Shown piece after piece: positions 46,546 to 58,340 of a DNA stretch of 64,000 nt (within the stretch, counting starts at the first letter, position 1; each line of letters begins with the position of its first letter). The notes beneath the pieces are model-generated. The model saw only the letters and a list, made by a program, of their open reading frames with translations, had not been told where the DNA came from and did no database searches. The translations under genes and the position numbers were made by a program. Location of the stretch: positions 213,501 to 277,500 of the forward strand of contig NW_024727688.1 in assembly GCF_018991925.1 (NCBI RefSeq), in the 5' to 3' direction. The DNA comes from Homarus americanus (taxonomy: Eukaryota > Arthropoda > Malacostraca > Decapoda > Nephropidae).

Positions 46546-48344
46546 TCTTCGATTTGTAATGTTGTAAGATTTAAATAATTAACTCATAACTTTTGTTACG
46601 ATAAATAAACTCGTATTAAAGATAACATTCTAATTAGATTATAATGAAAAAATTCAAGAGTGGATGAATATAATTCACACTGAGGTCCTTATTCTCTCCC
46701 CTAAGGCGTGGAGACTCCTACACACAGCCAGCCACACACGGTACCCTTATACAGCCCTGCGTTACGAGTTTACTCAATTCAACTTCCTCAGATATACACT
46801 AAAGGTTATTGGCAAAGTAAATAAAGTTATTCAGGTTTTCCCTAAATAATATATAGCACCTGATGATCTGAGTGACTGTAATAGTTCTAAACTTTGTTGA
46901 CTGTAGATAAATAGTAAATGTTCTTCCATTACGAGGTTAGTTACGGCACCTGCTTAATGTTTACTCCGTCATTTAGACTGTGGAATGATATAGAAGGTTA
47001 TGCAGGTTGACCCTAAACACCATAATGTCTTATTAATGACCAGAGTGTATCTGAATATCTGAAAATTCTGCTGACTCTTGCTATACAGTATATGTCCCTC
47101 CATTATGACTCTGGCCATTATCGCTGCCTCGCATTAACGCTAAATGACTTTGGAGAGGTAAAGAAAGTTATCAAGATCAAGTACACGAACCGTACATATC
47201 CAGCCACGACTCTGTTAAGTATCTGAAAAATAAATATGTATATGAAATTTGATGTGGTGAAATTTTGTAGTTGTCAAAATTACTCTCTCCCTCACCATCA
47301 CCAAGCATGTAGGAGCGCGAACGGATAATTTCCCCCAGAAAATTTTCCCTTCACGGCCTTAAAGTGAACTATAACCGGTAATTATAACTTGGATCAGCCC
47401 AACTTGCGTTATGAATACCGTCACAGTTTGCCTCTCGACCCACACAACTTTAGCCACAGATAGTCACCCGAGAGTAACCTACAGAGCCACTGCGAGAGAG
47501 CGGTCAAAAGGCATACACAATACAGTGATATACCCTAAACAGACACCCCCAATAGCCGCATCTATATAATACGATATCTATAACGATACTATAGATAAAC
47601 TGAATGAGGGATAACAAGCTAGTTCACCTGCATGTAAGGATTGTGGGTAAGAATATAAATAAATATACAAATTCTAACACATTCATACACAGTGTAAATT
47701 ATAGACACACATTACCTATATAAATTAATAAACCTATACACGATGAATGCAAACTAAGCCTCCTCAAGAACGACAGGGAATTCAGAGGAGGAAAAAAAAA
47801 ATAGTACTATATGTATTTATATAAAGAATAAGAGCGGACTTGGCCGATTGTTCTCAGGACCATATTTCTGCATCCCCCGCCACCCTCTGCCAGCGAACAG
47901 AAAAAATACATTAGGACACCCCGAGACACCAAAGCCATCGAATGTGAAGTAGACTCTCTCTCTCTCTCGGTGTCAGTCTGTCCGATTTCTCTCTGTGTTA
48001 GTGTGTCCTACTCTCTCTCTCTCTGTTAGTCGGCCCAATTCTCTCTTCCTCTCTTATTCTCTCATAGATCCCCAGCACAGGGTTGTGGAGAGTAACAGCG
48101 AACATAATGATCAGGTTGACGGGAAAGAATGGCTGCAACTAATGGCTGGAAACTGACAAAGAAATTTCCTTTTAGAAAACTGTACCTGGTCTGAATTAAA
48201 ATGAATAAGGGTATTTTTCTGGATCTAAATTAAACGAAAAAGATTATTTTTTTTTTCCAGGTTAGAATCAAAATGAATAAAAATATTTTTCATGATCCAA
48301 ATTTAAATGAATGAAAACAGTTTATCTGATCATGGTTCATCTAT
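46546..48344. other. 1.8 kb of mostly unique AT-rich DNA
   Basis: Unique sequence with a short CT patch near 47953-48030. A more balanced stretch (47290-47530) has GATAATTTCCCCCAG and TAACCGGTAATTATAAC but no recognised gene. Confidence 0.45.
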
Positions 48345-48471
48345 TCGTCTGTCTGTCTGTCTGTCTGTCTGTCTGTTTCTTCATCTGCCTGTCCGCCTGT
48401 CTGTCGATATGTCTGTTTTTATAAGGTACCATAAACTCTAACAATGGATGACATAATCAGACGCACCCTGG

Positions 48472-48502
<31 letters not shown>
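48345..48502. repeat. (TCTG)n and (AC)n microsatellites
   Basis: (TCTG)n near 48348-48412 with interruptions and (AC)n at 48474-48502, which abuts the 3' end of the LINE remnant. Confidence 0.93.
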
Positions 48503-48504
<2 letters not shown>

Positions 48505-49200
48505 AAACATAAGAACATAAGAATGAAGAAAACTGCAGCGGGCCTATTTACACCCAACCCTTATTGCTCATATATCCATCCAACCTATGTTTGAGGCTAT
48601 CCAGCGTATTCGAGTTAATGATGATGTTTGGTAACTTGTTCCACTCATCCACTATATTTCCAAACCAATGTTTACCTATTTCGCGTCTAAATCTAAATTT
48701 GTCTAATTTAAAACCATTGTTACCAGTTCGCTCCTGGTTGGATAGTTTGAGTACCTTTGTTATATCACCTTTCTTTAGCCATGACTTCCATTCATACACC
48801 TCGATCATATCACCCCTCACTCTACGTCTCTCGAGGGAGTACAAATTAAAATGCTTTAACCTGTCTCTGTACTCAAGGTTCCTATTTTAGTGTCATCAGC
48901 AAATTTACTTATGTTGCTGTACACTCCTATATCTATGTCGTTTATGTATGTAATAAATAGTAATGGTCCAATCAGATTTAGTGCCGTTAATGCTTCCTGT
49001 CCTGTAACCACGCGTTAATCCTGTTTAGAATGTCTCCTCCAATTCCATGAGTCTCCACTTTTCGTATTAGTCTTTCATGGGGGATTCTGTCGAAGGCTTT
49101 GCTAAAGTCGAGGTAGACGACACCATAATCGTGCTCGTCGTCCACTGATTCGAAAACAGTTGAAAAGAATGTTAATAGATTAGTCATACATGAACGACCA
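48503..49200 (-). mobile_element. CR1/Jockey-type LINE remnant with reverse-transcriptase motifs
   Basis: Read on the minus strand in order: CGRSCMTNLLTFFSTVFESV, GVVYLDFSKAFDRIPHERLI (RT block with the catalytic Asp), AWLQDRKH, a frameshift, LIGPLLFITYINDID, and SKFADDTKIG, which holds the FADD form of the YxDD catalytic motif. After a deletion joining FADDTKIG to YRDRLKHFNLYSLERRR come FKLDKFRFRREIGKHW and VDEWNKLP, the C-terminal block. The 3' tail reads TTATGTTCTTATGTTTTC and runs into a GT microsatellite. The order matches decapod LINE polyproteins. It is 5'-truncated, frameshifted and internally deleted, so inactive. Confidence 0.85.
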
Positions 49201-50040
49201 CATTTTTCTACCCAAAACAACTACGATTTTTCGACACAACTCAAATACGATTTTTCCAACGACGCTTTTTCATCGAACTCGCAACGACCATATTTTTCTA
49301 TGCAACGCAACTACGATTTTTCAACGCAACTCAATTTCGATTTTTTCAACGCACACACAACTGCTATTATTTCAACGATCTCGCAACTATGAATTTTCAA
49401 CGACGCTTTTTCAACGAACTCGCAACGACCATATTTTTCTATACAACGCAACTACGATTTTTCAACGCAACTCAATTTCGATTTTTTCAACTCTCACACA
49501 ACTGCTATTATTTCACCGACCTCGCAACTATGAATTTTCAACGACGCTTTTTCAACGAACTCGCAACGACCATATTTTTCTATACAACGCAACTACGATT
49601 TTTCAACGCAACTTTTGAAACGCAATTTCGATGACGATTTTTCAACGCACAACGCAACTGCTATTATTTCAACGACCTCGCAACTATGAATTTTCAACGA
49701 CGCTTTTTCGACGAACTCGCAACGACCATATTTTTCTATGCAACGCAACTACGATTTTTCAACGCAACTCAATTTCGATTTTTTCAACGCACACACAACT
49801 GCTATTATTTCAACGACCTCGCAACTATGAATTTTCAACGCCGCTTTTTCAACGAACTCGCAACGACCATATTTTTCTAACCAACGCAACTTCGATTTTG
49901 AAACGCAACGACGAAATTTCAGCGGCTTTTCAATGACGATTTTTCAACACAACGCGCGGCAACGATAGTTTTTCAACGTAAAGCACCAACGATATTTTTT
50001 CAACGCACACACGACGAAATTTCAACCCAATTCAAAGCGC
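49200..50040. repeat. 141-bp CAACG-rich satellite, about 5 units
   Basis: CGACCATATTTTTCTA begins at 49285, 49426, 49567, 49723 and 49864, giving steps of 141, 141, 156 and 141 bp. Each unit is itself made of shorter repeats of CAACG plus A/T blocks (ACGATTTTTCAACGCAAC). Units decay towards 50040. A 47-residue-periodic frame is open because 141 is divisible by three. The array begins exactly where the LINE remnant loses similarity. Confidence 0.92.
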
Positions 50041-50053
50041 GAACGACAACGAT

Positions 50054-50205
50054 ACAACGAACAACCACGAACCACAGAAGGTTCAACAAACAACCACGAA
50101 CCACAGAAGGTTCAACAAACAACCACGAACCACAGAAGGTTCAAAGGACGACCACGAACCACAGAAGGTTCAAAGAACGGCAACGAACCACATCGGGTTC
50201 AACCG
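50054..50205. repeat. 29-bp minisatellite, about 5 units
   Basis: CAACCACGAACCACAGAAGG recurs every 29 bp; the last two units are diverged. It follows the 141-bp satellite and shares its CAACG/ACGAACCAC character. Confidence 0.9.
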
Positions 50206-50644
50206 TTGGGCAGATGAAACCAGACCAGGTGTCCTCCGGTTAGGCCATCACGAGTCCCGAGTAAAATAGTTCAAGCCATTATATTTCAACAACAAAACAC
50301 AGATCCAGCAGGAGAATGGCCGTCATGTTTCTATATTACTGTACATACACTTTATATTGCTGTACAGAAAAACATCACATTTATTACTTTCACCCAATAT
50401 ACAGTTATCAGAGGACAGTACCGCTCGCTACGGTAACAATTATTCTCAATATACTGCTTTTTACCTCGTTATTACAGTCAAGTTATTCTTCTCCATCCCG
50501 CAGGTTCTCTAATAAACACTTATACAACAAAGATGTGGATGAAGAAAATGGAGTGATCCACCACAAACAATAATTATAGGCTTAGTGGTCAAACAAGTTT
50601 ACTTTAACGCGAAGGTTGAGAACATTTTTCAGTTTAATCTCCCC

Positions 50645-50645
<1 letters not shown>
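50206..50645. other. unique stretch
   Basis: An 85-codon + frame (50316-50573) with mixed composition has no recognised family. Confidence 0.35.
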
Positions 50646-50698
<53 letters not shown>

Positions 50699-51074
50699 AG
50701 TAATCAAGTCCCCCGTAAGCTAATCGTCCACATTAAAGAATCTTAAATAGGAATAAAGAATAATTTGTTGTGTACTTTATATCAGTGACAACTATATTCT
50801 TACATGACCTGTTACCCCTTAATGACGATACTCACTTACTATCCTAACCCTCATAATCCTTCCTGTACGTCATGGTTAGGTTCGGTTATGAGGTCAGTTG
50901 GTGGTGACGGAATGGAAAGTATGAACGTCAAAGGTTTAATCTCTTCACTATACACACGCATCACGTGATTCAGGCTCGGGTAATCACTTCAATTGGGTGT
51001 AATTTAATCTATTTTCGTAAATATGAATTGCTGTTGATTCCGAAAATAATTATTGTTTGAGTCTTACTGTGTGT

Positions 51075-51122
<48 letters not shown>

Positions 51123-51505
51123 TTTTCCAATAGCCAAAATCAAGAAATAATTCTGAGTAGTAAAACATTTAAAATTCTAAAAAAATAAAATAAAATCCTA
51201 AGGAATGTCACGAAACTCTTAAGACAATACATCACTATAAAAAGCAAAACAGACATTACCAATTAAATACCAAAACACCAGATGACATCACGGAACAAGC
51301 ATGCAATTAACACCTTCCTTTATTTACGTCCTATCCACACCACACAGTTATATTATCCCTTGAACAAAGTGTCGCTAGGTTATCGCCAAACACCATAATC
51401 TAATCTGTGTTTGTAGTGACAGATTGATAGCACGTGGTGTAATGTTATCAGGCCAAGAAGATTGTTTTCTAATGAACTCGGTCCCTTAATTGTTGTCAAG
51501 GAGTC

Positions 51506-51550
<45 letters not shown>

Positions 51551-51826
51551 TAAAGCAACAATAGATATTAATGAAGAAAAATGGTGAAAAAAATTAAAAG
51601 GGAAAGTGTACAAAATGTGTGGTATATATATTTTATTCAGCAGCTGCCCTATAATCTGCCAGCCACAGAGATATGTGAGGAAACAATTATATGATTTTTT
51701 CTTATGTATATCATAAATGTTTTGCTCGTAGTATATTTTGTTATAGAGAGTTACTCTCTCTCTCTCTCTCTCTCTCTCTTATTCATGGTCTTTTCTCACA
51801 GCCACTTTTATCATTATTCTGAAGGA

Positions 51827-51868
<42 letters not shown>

Positions 51869-52044
51869 TATAATTTCCACCAATACAGACATTCAGGCTA
51901 CACGTAAAACATCGGTAATAACACAGAACCATTAAATCCTGCGGGTGATTAATGGAGACTCTATCCCTTTAATTACAGTGAGTAATGAACTAACATTGTT
52001 GAGTATAAAAAAACACACAGGTAAATATCATTAGTCGTGTTATT

Positions 52045-52095
<51 letters not shown>

Positions 52096-52251
52096 TTACT
52101 TATTTAAAATATTGTTTGTGTCAATTTGTTTTGTGGTGAGGAGGAGAGAAAGACAGAGAGATCTTACAAGGGAGTTATCCATTTCGTAATTAATCACATT
52201 TAAATATTTTTAGAATCTCTATTTGAAATTTTTCCTCTTTGTCACCCTGAG

Positions 52252-52314
<63 letters not shown>
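50646..52314. repeat. series of seven dinucleotide microsatellites in unique DNA
   Basis: (AC)n 50646-50697, (GT)n 51068-51121, (AC)n 51509-51548, (CT)n 51752-51780, (AC)n 51827-51866, (GT)n 52047-52092 and (AC)n 52255-52314. The intervening DNA is AT-rich and holds no recognised gene. Confidence 0.95.
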
Positions 52315-52316
<2 letters not shown>

Positions 52317-52689
52317 ATTACTATGACATAATCGTTATCATTATTACACACACAAACATACATTCGCTTACCAAACAACAAACACAAAGGTAAACCAATT
52401 GTTTAAAAGAAAGTAAACAACTATTATATAACAGAATTTCTATTTCTATCATGCATTAATAATAACTCTATTGTCCAAGTCAGATATAAACACTATTAAT
52501 AAATAACGACTAAGGACAAGCATCGTTCTGGGTAACACAAATACAGTAGTTAGGTTCTGTCGGGAGTCTTCAGTCAATGCAGATAGGAGAGTACAAATTG
52601 CAAAGCTCATTTTCTTTAACCTAAGTATTTTGAAGTTAAAAAGATGTTTCATTTTTTTACTAATTGCAAAACTACACCTATCACTATCT
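52315..52689. other. AT-rich unique stretch
   Basis: Nothing recognised. Confidence 0.5.
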
Positions 52690-53115
52690 ACACTATCATC
52701 ACCACCACCATCTCCATCTCCAACACCACACTCACCGCCATCTAAACCCCCAGCACCACCACCACCACAGCATCACCACCACCATCCACACCACCACAAT
52801 ATTCAATCCCCTCTACCACCATTCCAACCACCATTACCATTGCTGCTACCATAACTATCCCCACCCCTATCATCTACACACCCATTTGTGTCGCCGTCAC
52901 CATCACTTTTATTGTTCTAAACTGTCGTCACTATACTGTATACATGACACCATCAACATCATCAAAAAAAAATTTTTTTTGAGTGTTATTTCTGTCACCA
53001 TCACTACCACCAAACGACATCCACTACCATCACCAACATCATCACACTAATCACCATCACTACCACCATCACCATTATCACCACCACCCCTACATCTTCC
53101 TCCCCTCCCGCACCA
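52690..53115. repeat. CCA/CAT-rich low-complexity tract
   Basis: Degenerate CACCACCAT and ATCACCATC units. Pro/His-rich frames are artefacts. Confidence 0.85.
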
Positions 53116-53397
53116 CCATCGCCACAAGCCCAACATGTCAGCTGGGTCGTGTCAATCAAGAGCCATTAGTAGGGAAGAGAACAACACTCGCGCAAATTAC
53201 TGCCTGTTGCCACTTATCCTGCCTCTCCCCACTTCTACTGCCTCACATTGCCTCTCCCCGTTCTTGCTGCCTCACACTGCCTCTCCCGTCCTGATGCCTC
53301 GCCCATAGAGTCCATTCTGTCATTTGCTCTGTCTGTACAACAATTATTTACTCTACTCGTATTCCTAAACTTTCCTATTGCTAACATTATCTACCGA

Positions 53398-53692
53398 TTT
53401 ATCTGTCTGTCTGTCTGTTTATTCTGTGTCTGTCTGTCTGTCTGTCTGTTTGTTTTTATCTGTCTGTCCGTCTGTTTATTCTCTGTCTGTCTGTCTGTCC
53501 GTCTGTTTATTCTCTGTCTTACTGTTTGTCTGTCTGTCTGTTTATTCTCCGTCTGTTTGTCTGTTTGTCTGTCTGTGTCTCTATCTTCTCTATCTGTCTG
53601 TCCGTTTGTTTATTCTCTGTCCGTCTGTCTGTCTGTTTGTTTATCTTTTTGTTTCTGTCCGTCTGTTTATTCTGTCTGTCTGTCTAAAAACT
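53398..53692. repeat. (TCTG)n-rich minisatellite
   Basis: TCTGTCTGTCTG runs separated by TTTATTCTCTGTC segments about 40 bp apart. Cys/Leu/Ser/Val frames are artefacts. Confidence 0.92.
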
Positions 53693-53997
53693 CTCAACTA
53701 TTTCTCATCATGTATTTCTCTTACACACGCTCTCCGATCATTATTTTAAAGTTCAAACTATCGTCCTTAACTGGTTTAACTGAATGGTCAAACATCTAAA
53801 CATCTCAAAAGAATAATGGACCAAAAGAACACCCATAACAAACTCCAATAACCGTCTATACAATAGGTAATCATAGCATCATAAAATCACAAAGTGTTCT
53901 TACAATATAGCACCTTCAACGTTCTACCTTAGTTAGTCATTTTATTCTGATTATAATCTTACCTGTCAGCGAGAACGTGGAGGTGAAGGTTACCTGT

Positions 53998-54000
<3 letters not shown>

Positions 54001-54053
<53 letters not shown>
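54001..54053. repeat. (AG)n microsatellite
   Basis: About 26 units. Confidence 0.96.
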
Positions 54054-54056
<3 letters not shown>

Positions 54057-54161
54057 AAAGGTGTGTTAAGTATATATCTCACCTGTTAATAAGACTATAG
54101 TATTGGAGGTGAGTTTTATTTTATTTTGTAACTTATGATTCAATTTTAATGTCAGTTCCGG

Positions 54162-54194
54162 TAGGTTAGGTTAGGTTAGGTTTTGGTTAGGTTA
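54162..54194. repeat. interstitial (TTAGG)n beside a hAT remnant
   Basis: TAGGTTAGGTTAGGTTAGG followed, after TTTT, by GGTTAGGTTA. It lies directly at the C-terminal end of the hAT fragment. Confidence 0.8.
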
Positions 54195-55080
54195 TGATCG
54201 AACTGCGCATACCCAGAACATCTTCAGCACGATACAACCTCAACGCAACAAACTGGGTCTTTTCTTCCACATATTTCATCACATATATTGCGTTCTAAGA
54301 AATATATTTACACCCAAAGATCTTGAGCGAAAAGTTCCATGGTGTTGGGTGGTTAAGCGACACAACTCCATCTGATGATCTGAAAGGTGTTGTGTCTCGA
54401 CTCTCTTCTCCATCGGGTTATTTTACAGCTCGAAACGCTGCTTTATTGTTTCAAAGTCCGCAAATCTTTCTTCATAACTCAGGGGGAATATTTTAATTTT
54501 CTCTGTAAAGGTTAAAACGTCTGTCGTATTATCATCTGCCAACAATTCACAGTAAGAGAAAAAGTGGGTAATTGTATTCTTCTTGAAAAACGCACTAAAG
54601 AGATGAAGTTTCTTGCCGGAAGCTTGGATGTGACTTACCAGCAAAGAAAAAAGTCTTGGTTTAACTTGTCTTCTGAGATTCACCATGTTTAAGTAAGCAG
54701 TCGTGTCTGGCAGAACGTCAGGGAGTAAAGAATGGCTTTATCGTCAAGTTGATATTAAAACTAATGTGTGTTGCCAATTTGTTTAATCTGGAGGAAGCAA
54801 AATATATCTTTCCTAAATAAAAAAGAAACACCGACTACATCTCCCTGCACTCAGCCACAAGATATTAGAACGCAATGGTAAGTCACTAAATTCCACATTC
54901 ACTTCTTCTTCTAATAGAGATGTGAATTTCCTGTCTCAGGGATTTGTTTCAGCTTCTTATATTTATTATATTAACATCACTGCCTATGACGTCACTCACC
55001 TACAAAACCTTCTCCCCTACAATGGTTCCTGAAGTACAGCACCGTGAAGAGTGAACCAATCCATTCCACTCCATTCTTTA
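54195..55080 (-). mobile_element. decayed hAT transposase (ZBED5/GTF2IRD2-like group)
   Basis: Stitched by eye on the minus strand across several frames: LHGAVLQEPL and EKVL (the HC-xLH-E-L block), VSDVIGSDVNIINIRS, RKFTSLLEEEVNVEFSDLPL, LWLSAGRCSRCFF (the RWLS-G motif with R replaced), DDKAILYSLTF, LPDTTAYLNMVNLRRQV, KKLHLFSAFFKKNTITHF, EERFADFETIKQRFEL, then HQMELCRLTT and TQFVALRLYRAEDVLGM towards the dimerisation region. The order is that of the C-terminal half of domesticated-type hAT transposases. At least four frameshifts and several stops make it a pseudogene. The N-terminal zinc finger and first catalytic part are not visible, and I did not find terminal inverted repeats. Confidence 0.75.
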
Positions 55081-57619
55081 AGCAGTCAGTCAGTTACAAT
55101 AAAGAACACTTCTCATCCCCTCCCCCCTGCCACACACACTCTTTAACAACAGATACAAATCCTTCATGAATGTTACATCCCTTTGGGCTACTAGCCAAAG
55201 GGTCTTCAAGCTGTCTTCAACAATACCAAAGATGAAAATCAACATTTAACACATGTAACTGATATCTGAACTTTCGTCTTGATATTTTTAAAAGTATTAA
55301 CACTTGTCGACGATAAATTTTAGGTTAGAAGAAACATTTTCATTTATTTCACTTACTCTCCTCGCTTCACCGACGAGACAATGATTCACTTTCAAAACTT
55401 CTGGCCATTTTATTGTCGCCAAACCAACGTGTCATCTTCACTGTTTTATTTCTCCCTCGTCTCTTAAGCGATTTGTTATTTTTCACAAGCATCAGAGAAC
55501 CTCGTGAGACGTAGTAAGGCTTGAAGTTGGAGGTTTGCAAACTTTGTTATACCACAGTTTTGTTTCTCGATTCCCTATTAAATTCTTCACAATATCAGAG
55601 TGTGATTCTCCTACACATTAGTCACACTTTGTTTTGTGTAGTGTGTCATATTGTAGCATTTCTGTTACATCTATGACCCGTCACTGCATAACACTTGCGA
55701 CTTTCCGTTGTTTCCATTAAAAAAATTATTTTCTTCACAACTTACGGTAAATGCCGTGAGTTTCTCGAAAACTCTTTTGTGTGTTAATGAGGTTCTCAAC
55801 AGGTTGTACTTCAAGTTAAATCATCGGCCTTAAAGAGCGAAGATCATCTGAAGTGAGTGTGTCTGCTGCTTGAGGTGTTGTTCTCAGCCACGATAATATA
55901 ATCTTCGAGAAGGAAACTTGCTCCGTAAGGGTAATGCTCAATCAGTCGAGCCATTCTAAACACACACAACAATTTATTTTTCTAAAAACTGTAAAAATTT
56001 CCCTTTACTTATCGTCGTGAACGATACAAAAATGGTTTATTTACTAACTATATGGATATTTGTACAATTTACTTACTTCGATATTACTTCCGTAGAGTTT
56101 ATTTATTTTACTGTGCACAATAGTTGTTATGATTACTGATATTGCCAGCGCTCTTATTACTTAATGAAAAACTGTTGCCACTTTTTCCACCTGACATGAG
56201 CCACAACAACTGTTATTACATACCAACGAGTTCGTGAGATATTACAGAAGGGTGGCTGTGTCCGGCGGCTGTCCTTCTTGTGGACTAGGAGAGTTTTGAA
56301 AGGGTTTACAGACTTTCCTGAAACTTAACATAGTCACTGGTCTCCCTCCCCCCCTTCCGGTTAATTCACTATGGACTCAGATAAGCTAATAAGAAACTTG
56401 GTTCAATTATAAATGTCCATAAAAGCATCATATTAATATTATACTAAACCTGGTTAAGAACACGATGGCTTTAAAGACCACAACCTGAAATGTTTGGTAG
56501 TTTAGGTACGTTTGTATTTATCACCTTCATGTTCATTAACAACTAACTCAAATACCTAATGACCATCCCTACACAGGTGTTATTATTACTTGGTAAATAT
56601 TGTAGTTTGAATCAAATTTATTGTTATTATAGGCAAAACGAATTTCCATGATTGCTGCTATATTTTCAGAAATACCGGAACCAGCACCGACAATATCCAG
56701 GCACAAATGCTGATAAAGCCGCCTGTACCTCTGTCAGATATTCAATTAATAATTCTCATGCCTCTACTTAACAATTTTCCAGTTCCAAATGGCTTCCAAT
56801 CATTTACATATATCACCGGCTGATAACAAATGTCCACCAGTACAATATGATGCTGAATTCACGGGTACAAGACCATCAGTGTCATTTTATATCAAATTTC
56901 ATTACGTTGACTATAATGAGGAGATAATTAATTCATGGACCATTTGATACGAGTTGAAAAAGAGAGATATCGGAGTCGCGTGGCCATAATACAACTTTTC
57001 CAATTTGTCCTTCCATTCGTCTGCGATTTATGGCTCGTACGAAATATAGTTTGGGTTAAAGTATTTAAGGCTGATGTATGTTACTTCCGGTTGTGTTTAC
57101 GAGTGTTTGGTAAAATGCAGGAAATCATGATACAGTGTATGTGGGAGAGGCAGGATTATGTGTTGTTTGTGTTTTGTGATATTGAGTTATTTCACAGGTG
57201 ACTTTACTTTCATTGGTGTGTGACAAAGGTGATGACGTGTTTTTACTGAGTCAGCCAACTGTTTTATTACGATTTTGACTGACACAGTTATTGACTCAAT
57301 CTGTGACTGACTCTGTGACTGACTCTGTTACTTCCACAACTTTCTGCCCGGTCTGTCATAGCCAGCCCGTGTTCATCAAGCTTATAATCGATATCTGGTC
57401 ACCCATGTTTTTCCCCAGTTGAATAACACTAATAAAATTTATTACATAAACAAATTTGGTAAACTGTTTATATGTCCAATGTGAATCCATTGTTATTTAA
57501 GATTCCATAAACAACATCACAGAGCTTTGAATGAGAACTTTCGTTGGGCAAAAATAAATAAATAAACAAGTAATCGATTATGAGCTAACATGAAGATAAA
57601 CATGTTGATGTAAACAAAG

Positions 57620-57620
<1 letters not shown>
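55081..57620. other. 2.5 kb of unique AT-rich DNA
   Basis: Possibly holds more of the hAT element at its left edge, but I could not extend it reliably. An 88-codon + frame (56935-57201) has no recognised family. No exon or RNA gene seen. Confidence 0.45.
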
Positions 57621-57707
<87 letters not shown>

Positions 57708-57726
57708 TAATAATAATAATAATAAT
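57621..57726. repeat. (AAT)n microsatellite
   Basis: About 35 units with one GAT interruption. Confidence 0.97.
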
Positions 57727-57734
57727 AGCTCTAT

Positions 57735-58340
57735 CGGAAAATATCGTAAATGCACAATTAATTCATGTTTTGGTCTCAGCAGAGTAATCTGTATGAGATA
57801 TTGGCTACGCGGACATTTCCAGATATATTTAAAAATGGATTCCTCTTTCGTATTCCCGAGCGATAAAACTCATAACGGAGCTCCGTTTGCGTCGATAATT
57901 TTCTAAATATATCGTACATGCACTCCGGGCCCCGAGATTGGCAAATCTTCTAAGGATTTAACATTTTTCTCTATTATTAGAGTAATATGATTGGAAAACT
58001 CCTACCAAGCAGGTAAGACATCTAGGGGTAGCAGCAGAGACAATCACACGGACAGACAGACACAGAAAGACGAAGATAATTTACTTTCTCTCCTTCTTCG
58101 GGGGAGAATAATGATGAAGGCTAAAAGAGTCGGTGAAATTGCCGAGCTCAGGTAGGCTCCCGAGGGGCTGGTGGAGTAAAGCTGAAGACACGATGACGGC
58201 CCCTGCACATTGTCTGCACCCTGAATTATTGATGTCGATTTCTTTAGGGCAGGAAGATTCTCCCGACGGCCGCTCGTCTTGCTCAAGTGGGACTTGCGGT
58301 CCGCTCTGCCTTGTCTGCCCGACGTACGAAAGAAATATTC
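57735..58340. other. balanced-composition island, possible conserved non-coding DNA
   Basis: 57740-58000 holds CGATAAAACTCATAACGG, the perfect palindrome CGGAGCTCCG and CTCCGGGCCCCGAG. 58130-58330 is GC-rich with short frames on both strands that resemble no family. The complexity stands out from neighbours; function is unknown. Confidence 0.3.

Noticed and set aside
49190..49936. Long Phe/Asn/Thr-rich frames near 49.2-49.9 kb
   Set aside because: They are translations of the 141-bp satellite (141 is a multiple of three).
55400..55680. N-terminal part of the hAT transposase on the minus strand
   Set aside because: Fragments such as VGESHSDIVKNLI are suggestive, but order and spacing could not be made consistent.
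56935..57201. 88-codon frame of mixed composition
   Set aside because: No family recognised and AT-rich surroundings make a chance frame of this length plausible.
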